DNA from: JAATGA01 sp047605605 | GTDB lineage: Bacteria > Pseudomonadota > Alphaproteobacteria > Rhodobacterales > Rhodobacteraceae | NCBI GenBank assembly: GCA_047605605.1 | Contig: JASGFG010000017.1 | Location: 1 to 53,298 of the forward strand | Reading direction: 5' to 3' | Length of the DNA stretch: 53,298 nucleotides | Shown: in pieces, positions 7,132-15,365 of the stretch | Layout: each line of letters opens with the position of its first letter | How positions within the stretch are numbered: position 1 is the first letter of the stretch | Notes under the pieces: generated by a model | Databases searched by the model: none | Told to the model about the DNA's origin: nothing | What the model saw: the letters and a program-made list of their open reading frames with translations, nothing else | Program-made: the position numbers and the translations under genes

Positions 7132-8592
7132 TCAGCCCTTCTTCTGGCCGACATGGCGACCCGCCGCCTCGGGGCGGGGCAGGGCCTTGTGCGCCTCAGC
7201 AATCGGCAGCAGCCGGTCGAGGATCGCCTTGGGCGCGGCGCAGGTCTTGCCTGCCTTCATGTCGACATGCAGCAGCATCTGTTCCAGCGTGGCGATCTGC
7301 TCGCTGCCCTTCAGGATGCGGATGAAGATATGCAGCCGCTTGTCATCGGCGGCCAGAACCTGCACCGTTCCGGTCAGGGCATCGCCCAGCTTGGCCTCGC
7401 CCAGATGCATGATATGCGTCTCGGCGGTGTAATAGCTGTATCCGGTGCCGACATAGGCCACATCCGCCCCGATATGGCGCAGAAAGGCATCCACCGTCTC
7501 GGACGAGGCGAACAGATACCGGCTTTCGGTCATATGGCCGTTGTAGTCGATCCAGCCCGGCAGCACCCGCATCCGCGCCATTTCCATCGGCTGGGCGGTG
7601 TCGGGCGTCGGGTCGGGCATCGTCTTGCGGCGGCGCGCGTCATGGTCCAGCAGCACCTTGCCCGCGCCCCAGTTCCGTTCCTTGAGCACCCGCAGGAAGC
7701 CGATCAGGTTCTGGTCGCGCGCGCGTTCCAGATCGCGGATGGTCATGTGGCCGGATTGCGCGTCGGACTGGCCCGCGATCAGGTCGACCAGTTCGTCATT
7801 GAATTCGGGCACGTCCATCAGCTTGGTCCAGGGCCAGGTCAGGCAGGGGCCGAACTGCGCCATGAAGTGCTTCATCCCCGCCTCGCCACCGGCGACGCGA
7901 TAGGTCTCGAACAGGCCCATCTGCCCCCAGCGAAGGCCGAAGCCCATGCGGATCGCTTCGTCGATTTCCTCGGTCGTGGCCACGCCGTCCTTGACCAGCC
8001 AAAGCGCCTCGCGCCACACGGCTTCAAGGAAGCGGTCGGCGATATGGGCGTCGATCTCTTTCCTGACATGCAGAGGGAACATCCCGATCTCGCGCAGGAT
8101 TTCCTTCGCCGCCTCGATCGCGGCGGGCGGGTTCTTGGGCGAAGGCACGACCTCGACCAGCGGCAGCAGGTAAACCGGGTTGAACGGGTGCGCGACAAAG
8201 ATCTGTTCCGGCGCCGGGGCCTTTTCCTGCAATTCCGACGGCTTGAAGCCGCTGGTGGACGACCCGATCAGCACGCCGGGCGCGACCTGCTGGATCTGGG
8301 CATAGACGCGATGCTTCAGGTCCAGCCGCTCGGACACGGATTCCTGGATGTAATCCGCGCCCTCCACCGCCTCGGTGATCGTGCCGCAGAAGGACAGCTT
8401 GCCCTCGGCGGGCATCGGCACATCCGACAGGGCGGGCAGGGCGGCGCGGGCATTGGCCAGCACCTCGCCGATCTTGCGCGGCGCCTCGGGGTCGGGGTCG
8501 AAGACCGCCACATCCCAGCCCGACAGAAGGAAGCGCGCCGCCCACCCGCCGCCGATGACGCCGCCGCCGATGATCGCTGCTTTTCTGGTCAT
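7132..8592 (-). CDS. lcdH: L-carnitine dehydrogenase fused to betainyl-CoA thioesterase
   Basis: A 486-residue two-domain enzyme. Residues 1 to about 325 are a 3-hydroxyacyl-CoA-dehydrogenase-like NAD enzyme: GGGVIGGG nucleotide loop at 9-16, a VFDPDPEA strand end, IGSSTSGFKPSEL and FVAHPFNPVYLLPLVEVV with the catalytic His. Residues about 340-470 are a hot-dog thioesterase (PGWIDYNGHMTESRYL with the D-x-NGHM motif). The first domain oxidises L-carnitine to 3-dehydrocarnitine; the second should hydrolyse betainyl-CoA to glycine betaine. The same fusion is known in rhizobial carnitine dehydrogenases. Start 8592 follows GGGGGCGG and lies 10 bases after the cdhC stop. The upstream codon at 8613 has no better support. 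Confidence 0.88.
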   Translation of the reverse strand: MTRKAAIIGGGVIGGGWAARFLLSGWDVAVFDPDPEAPRKIGEVLANARAALPALSDVPMPAEGKLSFCGTITEAVEGADYIQESVSERLDLKHRVYAQIQQVAPGVLIGSSTSGFKPSELQEKAPAPEQIFVAHPFNPVYLLPLVEVVPSPKNPPAAIEAAKEILREIGMFPLHVRKEIDAHIADRFLEAVWREALWLVKDGVATTEEIDEAIRMGFGLRWGQMGLFETYRVAGGEAGMKHFMAQFGPCLTWPWTKLMDVPEFNDELVDLIAGQSDAQSGHMTIRDLERARDQNLIGFLRVLKERNWGAGKVLLDHDARRRKTMPDPTPDTAQPMEMARMRVLPGWIDYNGHMTESRYLFASSETVDAFLRHIGADVAYVGTGYSYYTAETHIMHLGEAKLGDALTGTVQVLAADDKRLHIFIRILKGSEQIATLEQMLLHVDMKAGKTCAAPKAILDRLLPIAEAHKALPRPEAAGRHVGQKKG

Positions 8593-8602
8593 GTCCGCCC
8601 CC

Positions 8603-9520
8603 TTATTTCGCAACCGGCGCGCGCTTGGTCAGGCCCAGCTTGGTGCGCACCTCGGCGGGGGTGATGACCCGCGCGCCCATGTTCTCGATGATCGTGGCCG
8701 CGCGCTCGACCAGTTGCGCGTTTGTGGCCAGCACGCCCTTGTCCAGCCACAGGTTGTCCTCCAGCCCGACGCGGACGTTGCCCCCCGCCAGCACGGCGGC
8801 GGCGACATAGGCCATCTGGTTGCGCCCGATGGAAAACGCCGACCAGTGCCAGTCGGACGGCACGTTGTTCACCATCGCCATGAAGGTGTTCAGATCGTCC
8901 GGCGCGCCCCACGGCACGCCCATGCACAGCTGCACAAGGGCGGGAGAGGTCAGCACGCCCTCGGTCACCAGCTGCTTGGCGAACCACAGATGCCCGGTGT
9001 CGAAGGCCTCGATTTCCGGGCGCACGCCCAGTTTCGTCATCATGCCGCCCATGGCCCGCAACATGCCGGGGGTGTTGGTCATCACATAATCGGCCTCGGC
9101 AAAGTTCATCGTGCCGCAGTCCAGCGTGCAGATCTCCGGCAGGCAGTTCGCCACATGCTCCATCCGGTTGGTGGCGCCGCCCATGTCGGTGCCGCGCGGG
9201 TTCAGCGGCAGGGGGTTTTCCACATCGCCGAACACCATGTCGCCGCCCATCCCCGCGGTCAGGTTCAGCACCACATCGGTTTCCGAATCGCGGATGCGTT
9301 CCGTCACCTCGCGATACAGCGCCGGGTCGCGCGACGGCTTGCCGGTTTCCGGGTCGCGGACGTGGCAGTGAACGACCGCCGCCCCCGCCTTGGCCGCGGC
9401 GATGGCGCTTTCGGCGATCTGCTGGGGGCTGCGGGGGACGTGGGGCGACTTGTCCTGCGTGCCCCCCGATCCGGTGATGGCGCAGGTGATGAAGACTTCG
9501 CGGTTCATGGTCAGCGGCAT
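8603..9520 (-). CDS. cdhC: 3-dehydrocarnitine:acetyl-CoA cleavage enzyme (BKACE family)
   Basis: A 305-residue beta-keto acid cleavage enzyme (formerly DUF849). It has the metal-binding AAVVHCHVRDPETGKPSRD block near residue 50, NLTAGMGGDM, ICTLDCGTMNF, and VRVGLEDNLWLDKG near the C-terminus. Members transfer an acyl group from a beta-keto acid to acetyl-CoA and release acetoacetate. Placed before carnitine dehydrogenase, the substrate is most likely 3-dehydrocarnitine, giving betainyl-CoA. A strong AGGAGGG lies 7 bases before the ATG at 9520, favouring it over the ATG at 9508. First gene of the operon, divergent from the cdhR-like regulator. Confidence 0.87.
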   Translation of the reverse strand: MPLTMNREVFITCAITGSGGTQDKSPHVPRSPQQIAESAIAAAKAGAAVVHCHVRDPETGKPSRDPALYREVTERIRDSETDVVLNLTAGMGGDMVFGDVENPLPLNPRGTDMGGATNRMEHVANCLPEICTLDCGTMNFAEADYVMTNTPGMLRAMGGMMTKLGVRPEIEAFDTGHLWFAKQLVTEGVLTSPALVQLCMGVPWGAPDDLNTFMAMVNNVPSDWHWSAFSIGRNQMAYVAAAVLAGGNVRVGLEDNLWLDKGVLATNAQLVERAATIIENMGARVITPAEVRTKLGLTKRAPVAK

Positions 9521-9551
9521 GGAAGAACCCTCCTGTTTGCGCGCCAGATTA

Positions 9552-9590
9552 GCGGGATTGTTTTCCCGCGCTTTGCGATTTACGAAATCG
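9552..9590. promoter_or_regulatory. Palindromes between cdhC and cdhR-like genes (candidate operators)
   Basis: The 72-base divergent gap holds two inverted repeats: GCGGGA-N6-TCCCGC (9552-9569) and CGATTT-ACG-AAATCG (9576-9590). Both starts lie within 70 bases, so a regulator bound here could control both directions. The CdhR-like protein next door is the natural candidate; its site is not known to match these sequences. Confidence 0.45.
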
Positions 9591-9592
9591 GA

Positions 9593-10567
9593 ATGACGCA
9601 AAACGCAACGCTGTTCCGGCCCGATCCCGCGCCCCTGACCATCGCCATGCTGGTCCTGCCGCTGGCCTCGATCCTCGAGGTCGGATCGGCGCTCGACCCG
9701 CTGCGGTCGGCCAACCGCCACCTTGGGGCCGAGATCTATCGCTGGCGGGTGGTGTCGCCCGACGGCCGCCCGGTGCCGCTGACCTGCGGTATCGAGCTGC
9801 CTTCGACCGGGCCGCTGGCGGCGGCCGAGGGGGCGGATGCGCTGATCGTGATCGCCGGATACCGGCAGGCGGAAATGGCGACCCGGCCGCTGATCCGTGA
9901 CCTGCGCCGGATGGCGGGGCGGTTCCGCATGGTGGGCGGCATCGACGCAGGCACATGGGTTCTGGCCCGGGCCGGACTGCTGGACGGCCACCGCGCCACC
10001 GTGCATTGGGAGGATTTGGAGGATCTGGCCGCCGCCCACCCGGACATCGAGGTCGTGCCCGACCGCTTCGTCATCGACCGCAACCGGGTGACGGCGGGCG
10101 GCGCGGCCCCGGCGGCGGATCTGATGCTGCACCTGATCGCGTCCCGCCACGGCCCCGCGCTGGCCCGGCAGGTCGCCGCCAGTTTCATCACCGAGGCGCG
10201 GCCCGGCCATGCGCCGCAGATCGCCCGGCCCACCCCCGGCGCCGGGGTGGATGCCCGCGTCGCCGCCGCCGTCGCGCGGATGGAGGCGCGGATCGACGCC
10301 CCCGAGCCCGTGGCCGAAACCGCCGCCGCCGTGGGTCTTTCGCCGCGGCGGCTCGAATCGCTGTTCCGGGCGGCTTTGGGCCTGTCGCCGGGGGCCTATG
10401 CGCTGTCGCTGCGGTTGCAGGCGGCACGGCGGATGGTGACGGATACCGCGCATCCCCTTGGCGAAATCGCGCTGCGCTGCGGGTTTTCCTCGCAATCGAC
10501 GTTGACCCGCGCCTTTACCCGCCGCTTTGGCCAGCCGCCGTCTGCCTTGCGCGAAATACGTCGCTAA
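9593..10567 (+). CDS. cdhR: CdhR-like GlxA/AraC-family regulator of carnitine catabolism
   Basis: A 324-residue regulator. The N-terminal DJ-1/PfpI-like domain (about 10-190) has the family MLVLPLASILEVGSALDPLRSANR opening and GGIDAGTWVLARAGLLDG, where the nucleophile Cys of true PfpI enzymes is replaced. The C-terminal AraC DNA-binding domain (about 220-320) has two helix-turn-helices (ETAAAVGLSPRRLESLFRAALG and LGEIALRCGFSSQSTLTRAFTRRFG). CdhR-type proteins activate carnitine dehydrogenase operons in Pseudomonas; the divergent arrangement with cdhC fits this. Start ATG 9593 is the first in frame after the palindromes. Confidence 0.85.
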   Translation: MTQNATLFRPDPAPLTIAMLVLPLASILEVGSALDPLRSANRHLGAEIYRWRVVSPDGRPVPLTCGIELPSTGPLAAAEGADALIVIAGYRQAEMATRPLIRDLRRMAGRFRMVGGIDAGTWVLARAGLLDGHRATVHWEDLEDLAAAHPDIEVVPDRFVIDRNRVTAGGAAPAADLMLHLIASRHGPALARQVAASFITEARPGHAPQIARPTPGAGVDARVAAAVARMEARIDAPEPVAETAAAVGLSPRRLESLFRAALGLSPGAYALSLRLQAARRMVTDTAHPLGEIALRCGFSSQSTLTRAFTRRFGQPPSALREIRR

Positions 10568-10675
10568 CCGCGTCCAAAGCGTCGCAAAGCGACCCGGGCT
10601 CCCGATCTCCCCCGGCCCACCATACGCGTGCACATACGCGATGGACGCCCGACGATGCCTGAAATCTCCCTCTCC

Positions 10676-10708
10676 CCCCTCTTTTTGGACCCAAATATCC
10701 CGGGGTGC
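10676..10708 (-). repeat. Dispersed intergenic repeat, copy 4 (no hairpin)
   Basis: Minus-oriented core only: read on the minus strand it is CACCCCGGGATATTTGGGTC then CAAAAAGAGGG. The flanking G-rich hairpin of other copies is absent. It sits between the regulator and the CoA ligase gene. Confidence 0.65.
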
Positions 10709-10755
10709 CAATCGGTTCGCCATCGGGGCTTCCTGCGGGCGAAAGGCCCCCGGAA

Positions 10756-12753
10756 ATGACCCGCGACCTGACCCGCCTGCTGCGCCCCCGTTCCATTGCC
10801 GTCCTCGGTTCCGGCTGGGCGAAAAACGTGGTCGAGCAATGCCGCAAGATGGGCTTTGATGGCCCGGTCTGGCCCGTCCACCCCACGCGCGAAGACATCG
10901 GCGGTGCCCGCTGCTATCCCTCGCTGTCCGCCCTGCCGCACACCCCTGACGCGACCTTCATCGGCGTGAACCGTCATGCGACGCTGGATGTCGTGGCCGA
11001 ACTTGCCGCCATGGGCGCGGGCGGGGCCACCTGCTTCGCCAGCGGCTGGGAGGAGGCGGGCGAGGCCGATCTGCAAGCCAAACTGGTGGCTGCGGCGGGG
11101 GATATGCCTATCCTTGGGCCGAACTGCTATGGCGTGATCAACTACCTCGACGGCGCGCTGCTCTGGCCCGACCAGCATGGTGGCCGGCGGGTGGACAGGG
11201 GCGTGGCGCTGCTGTCGCAATCCTCGAACATCGTCATCAACCTGACGATGCAGGCGCGGGGCCTGCCGGTCGCCTATGTCGCCTGCCTGGGCAATGCCGC
11301 GCAGGTTGGGCTGGCAGAACTGGCGGGCGCCCTGTTGGCCGACGACCGGGTGACGGCGCTTGGCCTTTATGTCGAGGGGATCGACGACGCCCCCGCCTTT
11401 GCCGAACTGGCCGACCGGGCGCGGGCGGCGGGCAAGGGCATCGTCGCGATCAAATCCGGCAAGACCGAGCTGTCGCGCACTGCTGCCGCCTCGCATACCG
11501 CTTCGCTCGCCGGGGGCGGTGCGGCGTCCACCGCCTTCCTGCGGCAGGCGGGGGTGGCCGAGGTGAACACCCTCTCGGAACTGGTTGAAACGCTGAAGAT
11601 TTTCCACACTCACGGGGTGGGATTGGGCACCCGCCTGTGCTCGTTGTCCTGCTCGGGTGGCGAAGCGGGGCTGGTGGCCGATCTGGCCGCGCCCTATGGC
11701 ATCGACTTTCCCCCGCCATCGGATGCACAGCGCACCCGGCTGGGCGAGATCCTGGGGCCGATCGTCGCCATCGCCAACCCCTTGGATTACCACACGTTTA
11801 TCTGGGGCGATGGGCCGCGCACCACGGATGTGTTCAGCACGATGCTGGGCGGTTACGACGCCGGAATCTTCATCATCGACCCGCCGCGCCCCGACCGTTG
11901 CGATCCATCCTCATATGCCCCGGCGCTGGAGGCGATCGAGGTGGCGGCCCGGATCACCGGCAAGCCCGCATTCCCCGTCGCCTCGCTGCCCGAGAATTTC
12001 GATGAGGATCAGGCAATTGCCATGATCGACAGGGGCAGTTGCGTGCTGATGGGGCTGGAAACCGCGCTCGGCGCGATCAAGGCGGCGCAGACACCTGCCG
12101 GGGCGCCGGGCTGGCGGCCTGCGGCCGCGCTGCCAGCGCGCGAGACGGTGATGCTGTCGGAATCCGACGCCAAGGCGCTGCTGGCGCAGGCCGGGGTGGC
12201 GGTGCCGAAAGGTGTGACCGCGCCGACGCTGGCCGAACTGGCGGCCAAGGCCGCCGGGCTGACCGCGCCGCTGGCGCTGAAAGGGCTGGGCTTCGCCCAC
12301 AAGACCGAGGCCGGGGCGGTGCGTCTGGGCCTTTCCACGGTTCAAGGGCAGGCCGAAATGCCCGGCGCGACCGGCTATCTGGCCGAGGAAATGGTGACGG
12401 GCGCGGTAGCCGAGGTGCTGCTGGGCCTGCGCCGCGATCCGGTCTATGGCGTGACGCTGACCGTCGGCATGGGCGGCGTCACGGCCGAGGTTCTGGCTGA
12501 TACCGTCACGCTGGTGCTGCCGGTGGGGGAAGCGGAAATCCTGAACGCGATGAAGGGGTTGCGGCTTTATCCTCTGTTGGATGGATACCGCGGCAGGGCG
12601 CGCGCCGACCTGTCCGCGCTGGCCGGGATGGCGGCGGCGCTCGGGCGGCTGATGCTGGCCGACGACAGCCTTGAGGAAATCGAAATCAACCCGGTCCTTC
12701 TGCGCATCTCGGGCGCGGTGGCCGTGGATGCGCTGATCAGAAAGGGGAAATGA
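10756..12753 (+). CDS. ADP-forming acyl-CoA ligase (candidate carnitine/gamma-butyrobetaine CoA ligase)
   Basis: A 665-residue NDP-forming acyl-CoA synthetase with all domains on one chain. It has an N-terminal CoA-binding Rossmann domain (LRPRSIAVLGSG, PILGPNCYGVINY), succinyl-CoA-ligase-like flavodoxin domains with the phospho-His loop ASHTASLAGGGAAST near residue 255, and an ATP-grasp domain from about residue 465 (KALLAQAGVAVPKG, LALKGLGFAHKTEAGAVRLGL, VTLTVGMGGVTAEV, EIEINPVLL). It would charge a carboxylate with CoA using ATP. The ATGA overlap with the CaiD-like gene suggests carnitine, crotonobetaine or gamma-butyrobetaine as substrate; this is context-based. Start 10756 follows GGCCCCCGGAA and matches the family's first residues. 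Confidence 0.83.
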   Translation: MTRDLTRLLRPRSIAVLGSGWAKNVVEQCRKMGFDGPVWPVHPTREDIGGARCYPSLSALPHTPDATFIGVNRHATLDVVAELAAMGAGGATCFASGWEEAGEADLQAKLVAAAGDMPILGPNCYGVINYLDGALLWPDQHGGRRVDRGVALLSQSSNIVINLTMQARGLPVAYVACLGNAAQVGLAELAGALLADDRVTALGLYVEGIDDAPAFAELADRARAAGKGIVAIKSGKTELSRTAAASHTASLAGGGAASTAFLRQAGVAEVNTLSELVETLKIFHTHGVGLGTRLCSLSCSGGEAGLVADLAAPYGIDFPPPSDAQRTRLGEILGPIVAIANPLDYHTFIWGDGPRTTDVFSTMLGGYDAGIFIIDPPRPDRCDPSSYAPALEAIEVAARITGKPAFPVASLPENFDEDQAIAMIDRGSCVLMGLETALGAIKAAQTPAGAPGWRPAAALPARETVMLSESDAKALLAQAGVAVPKGVTAPTLAELAAKAAGLTAPLALKGLGFAHKTEAGAVRLGLSTVQGQAEMPGATGYLAEEMVTGAVAEVLLGLRRDPVYGVTLTVGMGGVTAEVLADTVTLVLPVGEAEILNAMKGLRLYPLLDGYRGRARADLSALAGMAAALGRLMLADDSLEEIEINPVLLRISGAVAVDALIRKGK

Positions 12754-13556
12754 TGGCCGAAATGCAGATGCGGACCGAGGGTCCGGTCAAGACCCGGCGT
12801 GAGGGCGCCATTCTGGAGGTGACGCTGGACGCCCCCAAGGCCAATGCGATCAGCCTGAAGACCAGCCGGGTGATGGGGCTGGTGTTCCGCGACTTTCGCG
12901 ACGACGACAGCCTGCGGATCTGCATCGTGCGGGCAGCGGGCGAGAAGTTCTTTTGCCCCGGATGGGATCTGAAGGCCGCGGCCGAGGGCGATGCGGTCGA
13001 CGGCGACTATGGCGTGGGCGGTTTCGGCGGCTTGCAGGAATTGCCGAATCTCAACAAGCCGGTGATCTGCGCGGTCAATGGAATCTGCTGCGGCGGGGGG
13101 CTGGAGCTTGCACTTTCCTGCGATCTGATCCTCGCCTCGTCCAACGCGACCTTTGCCCTGCCGGAAATACGGTCGGGCACGGTGGCGGATGCGGCATCCA
13201 TCAAGCTGCCCAAGCGCATTCCCTATCACGTCGCGATGGACCTGCTGCTGACCGGCCGCTGGTTCGACGCGGATGAGGCGCTGCGGTGGGGGCTGATCAA
13301 GGAAATCACTGCGCCCGAGGATCTGCTGGCCCGGACCTGGGATCTGGCGCGCCTGCTGGAATCCGGGCCGCCGCTGGTCTATGCGGCGATCAAGGAAGTG
13401 GTGCGCGAGGCCGAGAACATGCGGTTCCAGGACGCGCTGAACCGGGTGTCGAAGCGGCTGTTGCCGACGGTGGACCGGCTTTATTCCAGCGAGGATCAGC
13501 TGGAAGGGGCGCGGGCCTTCGCCGAAAAGCGCGATCCGGTCTGGAAGGGACGGTAA
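12750..13556 (+). CDS. caiD: CaiD-like crotonobetainyl-CoA hydratase / carnitinyl-CoA dehydratase
   Basis: A 268-residue enoyl-CoA hydratase closely resembling E. coli CaiD. Shared blocks are LDAPKANAISLKTS, GEKFFCPGWDLKAAAEGDA, YGVGGFGGLQEL, CGGGLELALSCDLIL with a conserved Glu, ALPEIRSG with the second Glu, and the identical C-terminus FAEKRDPVWKGR. It should interconvert crotonobetainyl-CoA and carnitinyl-CoA. One difference: after the second Glu, CaiD's GIVPDSGG loop reads GTVADAAS here, so specificity may have shifted. It overlaps the ligase stop by four bases (ATGA), and a second in-frame ATG at 12753 is an equally possible start. Confidence 0.85.
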   Translation: MMAEMQMRTEGPVKTRREGAILEVTLDAPKANAISLKTSRVMGLVFRDFRDDDSLRICIVRAAGEKFFCPGWDLKAAAEGDAVDGDYGVGGFGGLQELPNLNKPVICAVNGICCGGGLELALSCDLILASSNATFALPEIRSGTVADAASIKLPKRIPYHVAMDLLLTGRWFDADEALRWGLIKEITAPEDLLARTWDLARLLESGPPLVYAAIKEVVREAENMRFQDALNRVSKRLLPTVDRLYSSEDQLEGARAFAEKRDPVWKGR

Positions 13557-13560
13557 GGAA

Positions 13561-13628
13561 GGGGGCGCTCGCGCCCCCTCTTGGCCTGCGGCCAATTCAC
13601 CCCCTGAGGATATTTATGCAAAGAGGAT
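13561..13628 (+). repeat. Dispersed intergenic repeat, copy 5 / probable terminator
   Basis: Four bases after the caiD stop: hairpin GGGGGCG-CTCG-CGCCCCC (13561-13578), a second GGCC-TGC-GGCC stem (13584-13594), then CCCCCTGAGGATATTTATGC and AAAGAGGATGAG. It has the same two-stem organisation as copy 3. Confidence 0.78.
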
Positions 13629-13721
13629 GAGGGGCGGATTTGCTTCCGACATTTCCTGTCGTTTCCATACGGAAGGTCTGGGTTTTGCCCGGCTAGTCTG
13701 GCCGGAAACGGGGGCCGGTGG

Positions 13722-15335
13722 ATGGACGAAACCGATTACATCATCGTGGGCGCTGGATCGGCGGGATGTGTGCTGGCCGAGCGGCTGACTGCTTCGGGCA
13801 AGCATCGGGTCACGGTGATCGAGGCGGGCGGGACCGACCGGCGGTTCTATGTCCAGATGCCCTTGGGCTATGGCAAGCTGTTCTACGATCCGGCGGTGAA
13901 CTGGATGTATCGGGCCGAACCCGACCCCGGACTGGCTGGGCAGGCCGATCACTGGCCGCGGGGCAAGCTGCTGGGCGGGTCGTCCTCGATCAACGCGATG
14001 GTCTGGATCCGGGGCCATCGCGCCGATTATGACGAATGGGGCGAGGTGGCGGGGCCGGGCTGGGGTTGGGGCAGCGTTTGCGCCGCCTATCGCGCCATCG
14101 AGGACAACGAGGCGGGGGGCGACGATTTCCGCGGTGCGGGCGGGCCGCTGTTCATCTCGGCCAACCGGCGGGGGCTGCATCCGCTGGTGGCGGATTATGT
14201 CGCGGCCTGCGGGCAGGCGGGGTTGGCCGAGAACGCCGATTTCAACGGGGCCGAGCAGGAGGGCGCGGGTGTCTATCAGATGACGATCCGCGGCGGGCGG
14301 CGCAATTCGGCGGCGCGGGCCTTTCTGCGCCCGGCGATGCGGCGGGCCAACCTGCGGGTGATCCCCCATGCGCAGGCGACGCGGGTGATCGTCGAGGGCG
14401 GGCGGGCCGTCGGCGTCGAATACCGGCAGGGCGGGCAGGTCCGCACCTTGCGCGCGCGGGCCGAGGTGATCCTGTCGGGCGGCGCGATCAACTCGCCGCA
14501 ACTGTTGCAGCTGTCGGGGATCGGGCCGGGGGGGCTGTTGTCGGGCCTTGGCCTGCCGGTGCTGGTCGACAATCCGCATGTGGGCGGGAACCTGAGCGAC
14601 CATCAGGGCATCAACTATACCTGGCGGATGAAGGTGCCGACCTACAACGACCAGTTGCGTCCGTGGTGGGGCAAGCTGCGGGTCGGGTTGCAATATCTGC
14701 TGACGCGGGGTGGGCCGCTGGCCAAGTCGATCAACCATGCGGGCGGGTTCTTTCGCACCAGCGCGGGCGAGCCGCGGCCGAACATGCAGCTGTATATGCA
14801 GGCGTTTTCGACCCTGCTGCCGCGGCCGGGGGAACGGCCGATCCTGACGCCGGACCCGTTTCCGGGCATGTCTCTGGGCCTGTCGAACTGTCGCCCGACC
14901 TCGCGCGGGCATATCCGCATCCGGTCGTCCGATCCGATGCAGCACCCCGAGATCGTGGCGAACGCCTTTTCCACCGCGCATGACGTGGACGAGATGCTGC
15001 TGGCGGTGAAATACCTGCGGCATCTGGCGGCGCAACCGGCGCTGGCCCGGCTGATCGCCGAGGAACTGCGGCCGGGGCCGGCGATCACCCGTGACGAGGA
15101 TCTGGTCACCGATTTCCGCGCGCGGTCGGGCACTGTCTATCACCCGTCCTGCACATGCCGGATGGGGGCCGAGGGGGAGGGCGTTCTGGACGGACGGCTG
15201 CGGGTCAGGGGCGTCGGCGGCCTGCGCGTCATCGACGCATCCAGCTTTCCGAACCTGATCGCGGGGAATACAAATGCGCCCGCGATCCTGACAGGGTGGA
15301 TCGGGGCGCAGATGGTTCTGGCAGACGCGCGCTGA
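13722..15335 (+). CDS. GMC-family FAD-dependent alcohol/choline dehydrogenase
   Basis: A 537-residue glucose-methanol-choline oxidoreductase. The FAD loop YIIVGAGSAGCVLAERL starts at residue 6, the signature GKLLGGSSSINAMVWIRGH lies at about 81-99, and the second signature SGGAINSPQLLQLSGIG at about 250. The catalytic His is in GTVYHPSCTCRMG, with the partner Asn in AGNTNAPAIL. It is distantly choline-dehydrogenase-like, but betaine-pathway specificity cannot be claimed from sequence; short- or aromatic-alcohol substrates are possible. It sits 165 bases after caiD, beyond the repeat, so it may not be co-transcribed. The convergent gly-zipper gene ends 31 bases away. Confidence 0.87.
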   Translation: MDETDYIIVGAGSAGCVLAERLTASGKHRVTVIEAGGTDRRFYVQMPLGYGKLFYDPAVNWMYRAEPDPGLAGQADHWPRGKLLGGSSSINAMVWIRGHRADYDEWGEVAGPGWGWGSVCAAYRAIEDNEAGGDDFRGAGGPLFISANRRGLHPLVADYVAACGQAGLAENADFNGAEQEGAGVYQMTIRGGRRNSAARAFLRPAMRRANLRVIPHAQATRVIVEGGRAVGVEYRQGGQVRTLRARAEVILSGGAINSPQLLQLSGIGPGGLLSGLGLPVLVDNPHVGGNLSDHQGINYTWRMKVPTYNDQLRPWWGKLRVGLQYLLTRGGPLAKSINHAGGFFRTSAGEPRPNMQLYMQAFSTLLPRPGERPILTPDPFPGMSLGLSNCRPTSRGHIRIRSSDPMQHPEIVANAFSTAHDVDEMLLAVKYLRHLAAQPALARLIAEELRPGPAITRDEDLVTDFRARSGTVYHPSCTCRMGAEGEGVLDGRLRVRGVGGLRVIDASSFPNLIAGNTNAPAILTGWIGAQMVLADAR

Positions 15336-15353
15336 CGGCGGGAGCGGCCGTCA
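15333..15353. terminator. Hairpin between convergent genes
   Basis: Inverted repeat TGACGGC-N7-GCCGTCA (15333-15339 and 15347-15353) begins at the stop codon of the GMC gene and precedes the end of the convergent lipoprotein gene. There is no U-tract on either side, so a termination role is only suggested. Confidence 0.35.
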
Positions 15354-15365
15354 CGAGCAGACGCT

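Noticed and set aside
5593..8664. Very long plus-strand open frame opposite the acyl-CoA dehydrogenase and carnitine dehydrogenase genes
   Set aside because: Antisense shadow of two strongly supported enzymes in G+C-rich DNA; the translation is rich in His, Gln, Arg and Gly with no recognisable domain.
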